This document shows, piece by piece, positions 12,677-24,700 of a stretch of DNA of 64,000 bases. The stretch is from positions 5,332,001-5,396,000 of the forward strand of contig OX637287.1 of assembly GCA_951799445.1 (NCBI GenBank), read 5' to 3'. Position numbers and translations under genes: made by a program. A model generated the notes under the pieces. It was not told the origin of the DNA, searched no databases, and saw only the letters and a list, made by a program, of their open reading frames with translations. The DNA comes from Pseudisothecium myosuroides. Lineage: Eukaryota > Streptophyta > Bryopsida > Hypnales > Lembophyllaceae. Position 1 is the first letter of the stretch. Each line of letters opens with the position of its first letter.

Positions 12677-12778
12677 CACTACAATAGAAAGGGGTGTTTT
12701 AAGTGAGTTTTTAAGTATAATCTTATGTCAAGGATTATACTTTAAAACTCACTTAAAACACCCCTTTCTCTTGTAGTG
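12677..12778. mobile_element. CACTA-like hairpin MITE
   Basis: A nearly perfect 102-bp hairpin. It begins CACTACAATAGAAAGGGG and ends CCCCTTTCTCTTGTAGTG, with arms that pair almost to the centre (AAGTATAATC against GATTATACTT). The terminal CACTACAA is the classic terminus of CACTA (En/Spm) transposons. No clear 3-bp target duplication remains: the flanks read AAA and AAG. Confidence 0.75.
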
Positions 12779-13146
12779 AAGTTTGAACTAAGTCAACATT
12801 AAAACCTTGTAGAAAAGCTTTTTGCCAAAACTTCTAATCAAAATGAAATGCTTCCACTAGTTTGAAAGCAATAGGATAGGGCTCAAATTCTTCAATATCT
12901 CAGCTGTTGTACACTTAGAGTCTACACCATTGATAACCAAGTTGATAATCTGGCAATTGTTGTTGTTGTCGTCTGTGTGGTCTACATTGCAATGAAGTTT
13001 GAGCTTGTGTTGTCAAGTCCTCTGGAAAAGTCCGGAGGAGCTACCTATACATATAGCAAACTGCAGCTTAGTACATAGTTTGCTAGGGAGCTTCAGGCTC
13101 TATCTTTGATTCGTAATGTGAAATTTGGACAACAGGGAGGCGATGA

Positions 13147-13440
13147 GGGAGGAAAATGTTGCTCCGGCATTGTCAGACTAGAAGTATGAAGACTGTACCT
13201 TGGGCGCCCCTTTGATTCATTTTCTAGTGCAAGTGCAGATTGCAAGCAAATCTGTCAAAAGTTTCTTCTAGAAAATTAGCAGAATCTAAAAACTCATTTC
13301 AGAAACTTGATTTTGTAACCAAATTTTTTTCCAATTGTGTGTTTGTAAACCCCAAATGTTGTATGAAACAAATTCAGTACGAAAATCACATATCTGCACT
13401 GAACTTGAAATTATAGTTTTCAAAAATTGTGTAATATATG
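13147..13440. repeat. Dispersed repeat, copy 2 (partner of 1-295)
   Basis: Same orientation as the sequence at the left window edge, including GGGCGCCCCTTTGATTCATTTT. The copy is interrupted shortly afterwards by the TIR element at 13475, and related outer-arm sequence resumes near 14225. Confidence 0.7.
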
Positions 13441-13474
13441 AATAGTCTAAATCATGTAGTTTAATATATGTATT

Positions 13475-14217
13475 GGGTTATTGCAAGAAAGACCAATCCT
13501 ATTTACTAATTACAATGAGAGTGACTCTTTTGTCATCCGCTATAACTTTTGAAGCAAAAGTCTAATGAACATGAAATTTTTATTGGAGATGTCTAACTTG
13601 ATGGTAATCAAATCCCTTATGTTTTAGAAATTAAAAAAAATCATTTTATATTTAAAAATTATTTTTGTTAATTTGTCACATAGTAGGGTTTTAGGGATTT
13701 TTACTATGTTAAGAGTCCTCAAATTTAATGAACTAGAGCTAGAATTTTCATGGTCTATTTGCTTAGTATTAAAGCATATTCCTACCAAAAGCAATCTAAA
13801 AATATATTATTTTGTGTCCTCCACATGAGTGCAAACAGTAATCCCATTGTGCGCAATTTTTGAACAATGAAGATGGTTCTGAGATCAATCTTTTGGTGAA
13901 ATCTCATCACTAATTTTTTTTCCCAAATGGACAATTTTTAGTTTTTAAAAAAAAATTCTATTTCTTACAAATTAAAATGTAAAACTATGACACAAGTACC
14001 TATTTTCTTGAGATTTTGCACTTTTCTAGTTCTCCTACTTAGAAAAATTTTCTATGCTTTTCCTTCCTAAGATACCTTCTTCTTAAAGGTGTATATATTA
14101 AACATATTTTTTATATTTTGTAGAAATTGTTTTCTAATTACAAAGCCCTTTCAAAAGAAAAAATGAGTATTGTGGAAAAACGCTACAAATAATGCAAGGT
14201 CTTTCTTGCAATGACCC
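13475..14217 (+). mobile_element. GGGTYATTGCAAGAAA-TIR element, copy 1
   Basis: Begins GGGTTATTGCAAGAAAGACC and ends GGTCTTTCTTGCAATGACCC, an inverted terminal repeat of about 20 bp with one mismatch. The ~743-bp interior has no transposase ORF. It aligns in direct orientation with 20064-20806 and 42806-43536 and in inverse orientation with 35204-35924. Shared interior words include CAATGAGAGTGACTC, ATAACTTTTGAAGCA and CATGTTTCTACCAAA. It is non-autonomous; the superfamily is not assigned. Confidence 0.8.
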
Positions 14218-14224
14218 TATAATG

Positions 14225-14523
14225 CAGGTCTAAAATATTATAGACGTATGGAGTTACCTAAATTATATATATATACACCTTAAATTTGTTTGTTTGTTGT
14301 TTGTTTGTTTTGTTTGTTACGGTGAGATCTCCTAGATTGTGCGTCTTTTGGTCACGTTCTTAGTACGTCGGAAAGCCCTCAGCAAAGAGGGATGCTTTTT
14401 TCGTGGCATTCCAACTTACGGAAAAAAAGATGTTGAATTTTAAAGTTTTTATGAATCAAAAAATTATTTTTACTTTTACTTTTATTTTGGTTGTGGCAAC
14501 AGCAGAAGGCACATTAGTATATT
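14225..14523. repeat. Partial copy of the 300-1250 foldback
   Basis: Contains the AAATATTATAG-GTATGGAGTTACCT motif of the right flank near 1275 and then the whole left arm (GTTTGTTTGT run, GGTGAGATCTCC, GTCGGAAAGCCCTC, TTGTGGCAAC). It ends at the TTAA that flanks the element at 14528, just as the first copy ends at a TTAA. Confidence 0.65.
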
Positions 14524-14527
14524 TTAA

Positions 14528-16292
14528 TCCCTAAAGTTCCATTGCCCCTTTTGGAGACAAAATGAATTTTGGGCAAATTCCTACACTACAAAATATTACT
14601 CCCTCTATCCCAAAATGATCTTTATGTTGGACAAAATGTTCTAGATTAAGCTTGAAAAAAACTATTTTTCAAATTTGATTTGAACTCCAAATAGAGATCA
14701 ATGCACTCTTATTGTATTTAAATTTTTAGGTTCAATTTAGTTTTCATAGTGTAGTTTTAAAGTATTCAAAAGAGATTTTTGGACATTTGTGAGGAGTACT
14801 AGTGGCCACTCATTTGGTCAGTCTGGTGTAGTTCCCACGTTGCCTACATTGGTAGTCTATTGTTCCCACAATTGTGCAGTGTCTACGTCATTAATTAGAC
14901 TTCAAGATAAAACAAAACCTAGAGAAGAAACCTTCTTCATTTTGGCCACAAAAAGAGATTTAAAAATAACTTCAAGGTCAAGAAAAGGGGAACAATGCAT
15001 TCACCTATACTAAAAGTCAGGTGCTTTCTTTGGCTATGCATCTATTGAGTATTTTATGAGGGGAGTTCTTATGTCATGATGATGTAAGCCATTTGAGCCC
15101 TCTAAGCCTCCTACTCTTGTTTGAGACCTTTAATTGGATTGGTTTTATTTTGAAACATGATTGTTGAGACTTTTGCATATTTTGTGATAGGTACTTCCAT
15201 GTAGATATTGATAAAATCAGCATACCATTCATTGCTCTTGGTTACAAGAATTGTAGAAGCATATGACTTTTGACATTGTTTCTTTTAATATTATGAAAAA
15301 ATCCTGAAGATTCCACGTTACAATTCAAAGATCATTTTGGGACACAAAATACATAAGGAACTGGAAGATCATTTGGGGATGGAGGCAGTAACTTGTAAAA
15401 TCCCATTGTCCCCTCACATAAAAAATGGATTTTGGCTAACTCCTACAATCTCAAAATTTATCATGATTTTTGGAAACATTTTGTAAAGATAGAAAAACAT
15501 ATTATCTTTTGGGTAATATAATTTTATTTCAATTAGTGCTCATGAGCAAAATTATGGTATGGAAAGTCCTTTTCTAAGTGCAGCGAGCAGACTCCACAAG
15601 ATTTTTTTAATTCTAATATTTTATTTTTTATAGATTGTAATTTTATGTATATAGGAAGCTTTGATTCATCTCCTTTGGATTTGTTATGTGAAAGTTATGG
15701 ACAATCTTATTTTTTGGACAATCAAAGCATCTTTTAGAAAAAAATAACTTATAGGATTCATTTTTGAACTCAATTTTCACAATTAAAAAAAATAAATTTA
15801 TAAGGTTAAGATTTTTTATTAGAATAATCTCACCATTGAAATTAATTTATTCCAATTCCATCTTAGAGCTATTAATAATTTAGATTTTTTATTCAATCTT
15901 GATTTTATTTCTACTTAACAATTTTTCAATGAGTGAAAATTAAGTGTGTTTATTTATTTTTTAATTCCTAGACTGGCAATTCAATTCTTAAATATAAAAA
16001 ATTAGAAATTCAATATGAGTATTGTGTAAATTTTAAGTCAAGATGATTCAAAGCCAAATATCTAGTCAAGCAAGGTGTAAAAAAACTTCTTTACTTTACT
16101 TTAAATGCAAATATCTTGCAATCTATGCAATCAAAGTTTTTCAAATTTCTTCCACATTTATATACTATTTTAGAGCAAGATCGTATGGTCACACAAGCAA
16201 AAAAAACAAATTTTTAAGTTTTTTGCACTTTGCGATAGAAATAGCAGTTTTGAGTGGTTTTTGATGGAAATAAGGCCTTTGGACTTCAAGGA
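14528..16292 (+). mobile_element. TTAA-type element, copy 3, carrying a nested Stowaway-like element
   Basis: Perfect TTAA flanks (14524-14527 and 16293-16296) and imperfect inverted termini TCCCTAAAGTTCC and GGACTTCAAGGA. The interior matches 3045-4092 in the same orientation. A separate 790-bp element (14599-15388) sits near the left end. The sequence just before it (CATTGCCCC...ATTTTGGGCAAATTCCTACA) is partly duplicated just after it. No intact ORF remains. Confidence 0.65.
14599..15388. mobile_element. Stowaway-like (Tc1/mariner) element, copy 1
   Basis: Termini CTCCCTCTATCCCAAAATGA and TCATTTGGGGATGGAGGCAG are inverted and flanked by TA on each side (14597-14598 and 15389-15390). CTCCCTC-type ends with a TA target are the Stowaway signature. 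At 790 bp it is longer than most Stowaway MITEs. Its GTTGGACAAAATGTTCTAGA subterminal word recurs inverted in 25961-26528. Confidence 0.85.
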
Positions 16293-16432
16293 TTAATATA
16301 GGATTATTTTTTTAATATATTTATGGTTCAATTATATATATATACAAGATTATATACATTATATTAAAACATGCATACTCGTAATATTAGTCATACATAA
16401 AAAAATCATCAAACTCTAGCATTGTCAACTAT

Positions 16433-16573
16433 TGTTAAACGAGCATCACATATAAAACTTAAAGGAAAGCCATATTATTATTATAATATATATATAATAT
16501 TATCAAAGTACAACTTCTATATAGAGAGAGGAAAAAGATGACATGAAATTTATAGGGTGTCTTATAGAAGTCA
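16433..16573 (-). repeat. Copia 3' LTR
   Basis: About 141 bp, direct repeat of 19530-19672. It starts TGTTAAACGAGCATCACA on the plus strand. Its inner end lies directly against integrase-like sequence, which marks the deletion junction. Confidence 0.8.
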
Positions 16574-16574
16574 A

Positions 16575-16965
16575 TGGAACTAGTCGGTATACCCTACTTT
16601 GTATATATGTGGTAGTCATGATTGCTTCACCCCACAATATCCTAGGTAATTAAGCATCATTGAGCATGGTGACAATAGCTTTTACTACCATGTTTTGATA
16701 TAGTGATGGTCATTCATTTGGTTCTCTATCATTTTTTTTATTTTTAAAAATATTCAAAAGCTTCAGATTTTCGTTGTAGAAGGTATATTACAATATAGTG
16801 AGTGTAGTCAACAATAAACATGATAAAATATATAGAACCTGAGTATGTGGATGTTTGCATTTTTCTACAAATATCCGAGTAGATGAACTTCAAAACTTCT
16901 TTAGCATGAGTTCCACCTTGCTTTGGAAATGTGTCCTTATGTTGCTTATCTTAAATATGCAAATA
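16575..16965 (-). pseudogene. Copia integrase fragment (broken)
   Basis: Translation of the minus strand with frame changes gives integrase-core-like pieces. One is the start of the catalytic core (FIYSDICRKMQTSTYSGSIY, followed by a FIVDY segment that matches the FIDDYSR region). Next comes an LQRKSEAFEYF piece, and then a LPRILWGEAIMTTTYIQSRV piece typical of the end of the core. The second acidic residue region is degraded. The fragment stops at the LTR. Identification is by family motif order and is secure, but the copy has several stops and frameshifts. Confidence 0.75.
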
Positions 16966-17263
16966 ACATTGACTACTATTTTTGGTATCAAAATTTTACA
17001 ATGACAAGTTGTGATAGTTGTGTATAATTTATGTGACAAAGTTGTTTATGCTACAATTCACTCTTATCTAACTTTGAACCAATGTAGGAAGAACAACATC
17101 ATGACACTTAGAGGATGCTAGACCTAGCTTGTATAAATCATTCTCTAGTTTACACGTGGCTATTGTAGTTCCATCAGCTGTTCTAAGTGTGCATTTAGAC
17201 CAAACTAAATGTTCATCTAGCCTCTAACTTCATCTAGCTTTTTGAATGAAAACAAATTTTTTA

Positions 17264-17530
17264 TTAAGCCAGGAATATGAAGGATATTAGGTATGGTTTT
17301 TCTTGACCATTATTTAATATAATAGATGCATCTCCTTCACCTATAATCTCGTGGGATGTATCATTGCCTAGATAAACTACTTGACATTTATTTACATATC
17401 TATATGTGATAAAAGAACTGTGTTTGTGGCCCATGAGTTGGATAGCACCACTATCAACATACCAAATAAGATCTTTTCCTTTGGTAAATAAAGTGGTGGC
17501 TACATACAATCTAGCATTATCATCTATCAC
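17264..17530 (-). pseudogene. Copia protease fragment
   Basis: An 88-codon open segment contains WYVDSGA (the aspartic protease DSGA active-site motif of copia elements), followed by a typical copia protease pattern with QVVYLGNDTSHEIIGEGDASI. Normally this is one part of a single gag-pol polyprotein. Upstream on the minus strand, at about 17600-17640, a CFYCKK remnant of the gag zinc knuckle lies in another frame. Gag itself is displaced by a nested insertion. Confidence 0.82.
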
Positions 17531-17821
17531 TAGATTAGATTGACCGGAAATTCCTTGCCTTTTTTCATCTGCAAGTCTTTTATAGCAGTACTGTAATACA
17601 ATTTAGCTTTTTACAATAAAAACATTTCAATTACCTTTTGTCTATATTGAAAAATTATCTATTTGAGGAAGTGTCCCTTTATGTTGCAGGCTTTGAACCT
17701 TGGAAAGAAGATTTATAGGGTACATACCTTTTTAATATGACAGAGGCGGTCTCTTATCTACAAAAAGACCTTTGTATTGTCATTACCAAATCCAAGGTCT
17801 TTCAGTTGTATATCTTCTTAA

Positions 17822-18738
17822 CCCCTTAAGTTCCTTGACTATGTTTTCTTCCAACACACTCAAAAACTGCCATTTTCAGCACAAGTACCAAATATTGGAA
17901 AAAAAAAACCATTTTTTGACATATGTAACCATAGGATCTTGTAGTACATAGGTTTGAAAAGATGTGGAAAAAATTTCATAATTTTCCACAATGTGGATTG
18001 CAAGATATTAGCGTTTGAATTGATAAAAATTCTTTTTTTTGCCCTGCAAAAACTGGGCAGTTGCACTTCACAAGCTCACATTTTTATGGAAAAATATACA
18101 AAATGGTGGTTACTCTTTGCACTCATCCTTTAGGGCAAGTTGGCAACACGCTTGAAAATTTTCAGATTATTTGGAATTGTACAACATATAGAAAAAAATA
18201 GTAAGTAGAAAGAAGTAGTAGAGAATGGTTCAAAATACTAAATTGTTAAAAAGATAATTTTGGAATTGAAAAATGCCAATCCCAAATGTTGTAATGTTGT
18301 AATACACAATCTACATTCTACAATTTTATTTTTTTCAAAAATATTGAAAACTGAGTGAAATAAACAACTTCAAAGTTTATTTCAGAGTTGAGAGTCTATA
18401 ACTGCCCGCAAACTAACATTCTTCATAATTTTTGACTCATTGATTGAAATGGAATGATTCAAACTTCAAAGCTTTCCACATATATATAAATCTAGTACAC
18501 CAATCTGAAAAAAATGATTTTTTTTATCTGCCCAAACTGCCTAGCTGAGAAAAAAAGTAACATACTAGGCCATAATGTTTTATTCATATTTTGAAATGTC
18601 ATAAAATTTTGTTTACATGAAAGATATTCCTTGTCTATAACTTCTACTAAAATTTGGGTCTAAAATATGCAAATTTCTAGCCACAGGTACCTGCCAAAAT
18701 TGCTATGTTGCTAAACATAACACGCTGGTCCTTTAGGA
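17822..18738 (-). mobile_element. TTAA-type element, copy 4, nested inside the copia element
   Basis: Perfect TTAA flanks (17818-17821 and 18739-18742). The ends are CCCCTTAAGTTCC and GGTCCTTTAGGA. The interior is a diverged relative of 26836-27743 in the same orientation; for example AAAACTGCCATTTTCAGCA and AGGATCTTGTA are near-shared. It separates the copia gag remnant from its zinc knuckle and protease, so it inserted after the retrotransposon did. Confidence 0.7.
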
Positions 18739-18834
18739 TTAAAGGAGATTAACAATTAATCCTTGAAGAATCAAACCTTGTTGCTCTCTCAAAGTGGTTA
18801 AATAAAACTTATACCTACTCAACATGCTTCTCAT

Positions 18835-19233
18835 TTATGACAAAATGGCATCTTTCTCATCAACTGGACTTCCAATTGAAGCAAATTGTTCTAGAATGGA
18901 ACAAAATGTATGTACATGTTTCGTGACACTGTCTATGTCTCTCATTTTAAGACTTTGTAATTTGTCTCGGAGTTGCATCCTAGAGACTACATCCTTTGTC
19001 TCATACATATCACAAAGTTGCTTCCACGCTTTAGATGATGATTTACAGTGTTGAATATGTGAGATAATGGAATTTTCAAGGCAATTATTAATAATAGACA
19101 AAGCCAATGCCTCTCTATCCTCCCACTTAGCAGTGCTACCCTTGCCAGCGGAAGGCAATGCTTGAGCACCTATTGTAGTAGATGCTACGGGTTTTGACTC
19201 AGTACCTTCGACTATTGGCCAAAACCCTCTCAA
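18835..19233 (-). pseudogene. Copia gag fragment
   Basis: A 132-codon open segment fits the copia gag (UBN2/retrotran_gag) pattern. It has DREALALSIINNCLENSI followed by KAWKQLCDMYE, LRDKLQSLKMRD-DSVTKHVHTF and a SIGSPVDEKD piece. It lacks the protein start and is separated from the protease by the nested TTAA element. A capsid role is the family assignment only. Confidence 0.85.
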
Positions 19234-19518
19234 CCTTAAATAACAATGTCATGCGATGTTTCCATGTACTAACATTAAAATGTGTACCATTGAATTTTAT
19301 GACATCTTTATAGCTAGTTACCCTGTAACAACTTGCCTTGATGAGATCAATTTGTATTTAAATCTACTTCACTAGAAGCTTCAAAATTACCTTCATCAAC
19401 TGTATCTACATGTTAATTATTTTGAATACATTATATCCATCAATATTTTCTAAATGAACTATTTTGTATGTTCAGAAACACATCCTATAAGACACATATA
19501 AAAACAACTTAGATTTTT

Positions 19519-19526
19519 TGATACCA
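19519..19526 (-). promoter_or_regulatory. Copia primer-binding site
   Basis: The minus strand reads TGGTATCA three bases inside the 5' LTR end (TAGCA-ATA-TGGTATCA). This is the usual copia PBS start complementary to initiator tRNA-Met. The following bases have diverged. Confidence 0.75.
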
Positions 19527-19529
19527 TAT

Positions 19530-19672
19530 TGCTAAAAGAGTATCACATATAAAACTTAGAGAGAATCATATTATTATATACATTATATTATCAAAGTACA
19601 ACTTCTATATATAAAAAAGAAGAAGATGACATGAACGGTCATGTCACTAGGACGTATCTTTTAGATGAAACA
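19530..19672 (-). repeat. Copia 5' LTR
   Basis: About 143 bp, partner of 16433-16573. It begins TGCTAA and ends AAACA on the plus strand, followed by the CTAT target-site match. Confidence 0.8.
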
Positions 19673-19739
19673 CTATAGATCAAGGAAATTTAATTGGAAT
19701 TTTTGGTGGTGAATAATTTTCAATTTTAGAATATGAATA

Positions 19740-21790
19740 TCAATTTGTTAGCCTTTTGGATGTGTAGTAGAATGCTTAAGCGGTGTTATTGTCAACCTAG
19801 TTGGCATTAGGTTCAAAAACGATAAGCAAGTTACCAAGTTGAATTTGTCACATGAAATGGGACGGTAAAGATTGTGTGGTTTCCTATAATTGGAAAATTG
19901 GGAATTTGAACAATCGAGATTAGGGGTATTTAGCTTCTTTTCAAATTGATTTTTGGTAGCCAATGATAGATGAGCGCGCGAGTCTAGCCCAAATTGGTTG
20001 TTTTGTTGTATTTTCTTTTGTGATTAATGTGAAGCTAAGTTGCCTAGTTGGATGTGTGTATGTGGGTCATTGCAAGAAAGAGTGGTACTAGGTTTCTGAC
20101 ACAACAAGAAAGTTGTAGCTTCCACTTGCAATAACTTCTTCACCATGATTCGCATGAATTTGAGTTTTTTATTAAAGATGTATGTCTTGAGTGTCATCAT
20201 ATCTCATATTTTTCAGAAATTTTAAAAAATCATTTTTTATTTAAAAATCAATTAACTTAATATATCACGTTTTGAGTTTTAGGGGTCTTTACTACGTAAG
20301 GAGTCCCCATATTTAATGATTTGGAGCTGAAATTCCTATGGTCTATTCCCATAGTAGGAAGTCATGTTTCTACCAAAGGGCATTAAAAAATAATTTATTT
20401 TATGCCCTCCACATCCATGCAAAGAGGGCTCCCTTGCGCACACAGTTTTGAACAATGAATATGGTTTTAGGATCATTTTTTTCTTGAAATCCCTTCATCA
20501 TGAAGTCTTTCCAAATGTTCTATTTTTAGTTTCTTCAAAAATGTTTTTTCCTATTTTTTACAAATTAAAACGTCAAAGTATGTATTTTCTTCAAATTTTC
20601 AGCTTACACGTTTTTGTGAATAACTTTTGACCTAGATTTTTTTTAGGTCTGAAATTTTGGTTATATGCTATTTTTAGTGTTATACTAATTATCCTTATTT
20701 TATTTTATTTTAAAAAAATCATATGCAAAAAGCTCATAGTATTAGGAGTACTAGCCAAAAACAGCCAAAGTGGAACAAAAATGGACACTCTTTCTTACAA
20801 CGACCCATGTTGTGATTCTTATCATGTGTTAAATAACATGAGTCAGAATGTTGTGGCTTTAATGTGTTATGTGTCATATTCAATGTTATAAAAGGTGTAT
20901 TATGGTTGAAGTTGATATCCCTTGTGAATGTGTGTGTTATGTTCAACTGAAAATTACCTTGCATTGTATGTGTGCACCTAATTGGAATTACTGTAATTGT
21001 TTGGTCTGAATGTCTTATTGTTTGGTGTCGTTGTGTTTTGATGTATTGTGGAAGGATAAGCAAAATAAATTGTATGTGCATCAATTGAATGCAATTCACT
21101 AGAGTATGAATTTGTGTGTGTAGTTGGAAATTGAGGTGAATTAGAATAGTGAATAAGTATAACAGTCAATCAATTGTGTTGTAATTGAAGATCAAGGCTT
21201 GTTTGTTACCAAATTGAAAAATTGTAATTTCCAAAATTAATGTACATGTGTGAGCATTTACAATCCCTGTGGTTTGATCGATTAGTACTTGAGTGGTAGA
21301 GTTAAATTTCCAGGTAGGAAGTTTGAGGAAGCTCATGACCGAATTGAGATATTTAGGTGAGTACTTCTATTGAGTGAGAATTACCAAAGTTTATATACCA
21401 AGTGAGAAGTGGAAACGTATGATTGTTGAATGTGATAGGAGTGAATGAAGCAAAATTCAAGTTGGTGAAGGTCGATTGTAAATTTGTAGAAGAAAAAATT
21501 ATAGCAGTCAAGGTTCAGTTGAAAAAAGCCTTAAAGCCAAGTTGGTATTGAAGTGCCCTTGTGATGCTATAAAGACGGAGCAATCAATTGAAGTAGAAGG
21601 ACTACAAGTTGGAGTTATTAGCCAAGTTGGAGAGAGTCTAATCAAGAAATAAATTATTTTTGCCCTTGTCGCCTTTAAGAGTAGAGCGTAGTTGCAATTA
21701 GGCCTAGTTGGTGAAGAATCTACTTCAATTTAGTTAAGCTGTGCTTTCTGGTTGGATTATAAATCAACTAGTGTATGTGGTACCTACTTG
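19740..21790. repeat. G/T-skewed tract with CCAAGTTGG-type words, interrupted by a TIR element
   Basis: The plus strand is rich in G and T and contains recurrent words such as CCTAGTTGG, CCAAGTTGG and CCAAATTG (near 19797, 19850, 20042, 21540, 21620 and 21700). The skew is the opposite of 4920-7100. The element 20064-20806 is inserted in it. The minus-strand open frame at 20734-21099 is a by-product of the low-complexity composition and shows no known domain. Confidence 0.4.
20064..20806 (+). mobile_element. GGGTYATTGCAAGAAA-TIR element, copy 2
   Basis: Begins GGGTCATTGCAAGAAAGAGTG and ends CACTCTTTCTTACAACGACCC. It has the same length (743 bp) and interior words as 13475-14217. No transposase is encoded. 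Confidence 0.82.
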
Positions 21791-24700
21791 AATTTCTCCT
21801 TTAGTTCAAATCAATTATATTATAAAATAATTTTTCAAATTGGTAATTATTCTAAATCTACGTACATGTAGATTCTAAGAGACATATCTCCTAGATGCTA
21901 GGACACTATAACTTAACTAAATATAATAGTTACTAGTAATATCAACTTCAGTTGCGTGCAAAGTGACTACAACATCGCTATTGTAACTAGTGTGTGTATA
22001 TATACGTGTATGTGTTTGTGCCTACGTATATTGGTATCATCTTACATATATTTAAGTAAATAATATGTATTATTTAATTGTAGAACTGTATAATTCAATT
22101 ATATAAAATCATGATTGAAAATTATGGGTGTAATCCTCATTAAGATATATTGTTAACTGTATGTTCTTCCATAAAATTATTTATTTCAAGATGTTTCATC
22201 TAGAAACTAGCAATATTAAATTTTCTTTCATAAAATTTAGATAATTTCATCCACCTTTTTGTTCCATTATAGTTTCAAAGAATGATGTGTTAAAACATGT
22301 TTGATGAATCACAGAAAACAGAGTTTTGGTACCAAGAGAATTTGTAAATTGCAATGACACAATATAGTTTTTATTGTTTGATCATCATCTAATGCAAGAT
22401 AATGAATGTTCTTGCAATAATTATCTATAAGCAACAAATGCCAAATTTAGTATATACCTTATTTGGCCTCCAATGTAGGTACATCATGATTATATAGTAG
22501 AAATAAGTGGCAAAATGATGCAAAGGTAGACTTCTTAGGATATTATGTACACATTGTACATAAATCTTTTTTTGCTCTTTACCAAATTTAAATTTTGAGT
22601 TTACCATTTGTCAACATTTTGGTTTTCCTTTGTAGATTTCAATACTTTATTTTTATATATAAACAAAATTATATTTAAAATATGATTGCCAAAAGACTTA
22701 TTTTTCTTCTAAATTGTATATATATATCAACCTAAAAATGTCTTCACTCCTATAGAAAGTATGCAAATTTTATAACTATCTTATAAAAATGTAATTTTGT
22801 TGATATTTTAAATATGAATCCAGTATTAAGGTTTTATATAATGATTTTTAAAACTCTATCCATACAGCTAAATCTATAACTACTATCACAAATATTTGTA
22901 TATAAGATTTGAAACTTGAAAGTATAGAATTAGTCCTACAATATAGGTCTTTATTTAGGTGGATATCTTAAAACTTGCCTTAGATGTTACAATTTTTTGA
23001 AAGAATTACAATTAAAAAATACTTTTTTTTTCCAAAAGATGATGATTCAATCAGAAATATTATTGAATAAGATTTGAAACTTGAAATTTTAAAAATATTT
23101 TTTTAAATTATTAAATATAATTTAAAGTAGCAAAATATTATAATTTATATAAAGAAATGTCGAGCATTAAAAAATGTTCACTTGTCCATATGTATTATTC
23201 TTTGATATCAATTGCAAAATAAATATATTTCAACGGTGTGACATGCCAATCCTATATTCATAATTATGCCTCATTGTTTGTATATTTTTGTTGTTATTTA
23301 TTTTTGTTTTAAAATAAATCTTACTTCAATTTAAGTATGAATATAGGATGCGAGCTATTAATGTAAGCTTAGTTGCTTAGGGTGTGAGCTTTAATGTGTA
23401 TTCTAGCTAAATTAGAAAGTCTACAATTTTTTGCTCTTTATAAAGTAATTTATCAAAGTTCAAAATGTATATCAATAGTATTATAAGAGTTGGATTTCTA
23501 TAGACCTATTAGTAAATCCTTTTATTGTATAATCTTCCTTTTTCTACTTGAGTAGCTGAGCAACTATTGGATAAATCTTTTTATTGATGTGATTTGCCTT
23601 TTTTCAACTCAGACAACTAGACAACTACAATATACTATGGCTTTTTTGGCGGTGTAAATAGCCTACATAGAAACAAAGGTTTGTGCTTAGCGTTGAAAGA
23701 TCATCACTATCCCTATACTCTGTCTTCTTTTGCTAGTGTTGTGAATATCGTCAATTTACCAAAAAAGTGATTAGTTTGCCAATTTGACTTTGCAAAAGTT
23801 GTCTTGTAAAAGTTGCCATTGCAATAGCTATTAGAGTGATCTCTATTCAAGATTTGCATTTCAAGATTTAGGAACTCATGCTTTTGTTTACTCTCAAAAA
23901 TTGGATTAAGATTCATCATAACAAAACTTGGAAAATAACTGCATCCAATTTTGATTTAAAAAAATAAATAAAGTTTTGTTATATAATGCTTCAAGAAGCT
24001 ATTATTGAAAGCTTGAATTATCATTTTAGGCTTTGTAGAATTAAAAAAATAACAACCAAACAACCAAGAAAGAATATTATAAAATGGGTTCTTTAAAGAA
24101 AACTCAACTTAAGGTAATATGTAGGTAAATGATATTTTATTTAAAAAATAATGTATAATTAGGGTTTATAAAGGAATGTTAGTAGGAAAATACCCGTGCA
24201 TAGTCCCACAAGAAAAATCCGTAAGTAAGTCCATTAATTGGTAGACTTGTGAATGCAATTCCACGCAAATATTGTATGCTATAAATAAATTGAAAAACAC
24301 TATAGGATAGAGTTTCTTCAATGCGCATCATTCTTTGCAATAATTTATTATTATATGGTTATTTTTAGATTAATAGTTAAGTAATCAGTTTTAATTTTCA
24401 TTTATAATTTCCATAGTCTTTTCTTTGTTCTTGTAATCTTTAATTAAATTCCAAAGTGTCTCACTTCACTCAATCACATCCATTATCATGTTGAATAATA
24501 AATCTATAATTGTAATAATCTCCAAATATTGTTCACTAATATTTATTTTTACATTTACAAATTCAAGCCATAAAATAATAGAAATTTCAAATCACGGCTA
24601 AAAAATCATTGTCATAGTTATATTACAACCTTCAAGAAGATTCACAAACATTCTCACTTTAGGTACAATCATATAACCAGTCATAGCCTTTGATTAACTT

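Larger units (their letters stand above)
16433..19672 (-). mobile_element. Ty1/copia LTR retrotransposon, internally deleted and with a nested insertion
   Basis: Two short direct LTRs (16433-16573 and 19530-19672) share TATCACATATAAAACTTA and TCAAAGTACAACTTCTATAT. Both begin TGTTAA or TGCTAA, and the outer flanks both read CTAT (16429-16432, 19673-19676). On the minus strand the order is LTR, PBS, gag, a nested TTAA element, zinc knuckle, protease, integrase start, LTR. This is the copia gene order. Everything after the mid-integrase region, including reverse transcriptase and RNase H, is missing, and no polypurine tract is visible next to the 3' LTR. The frames are interrupted, so the copy is dead. 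Confidence 0.88.
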
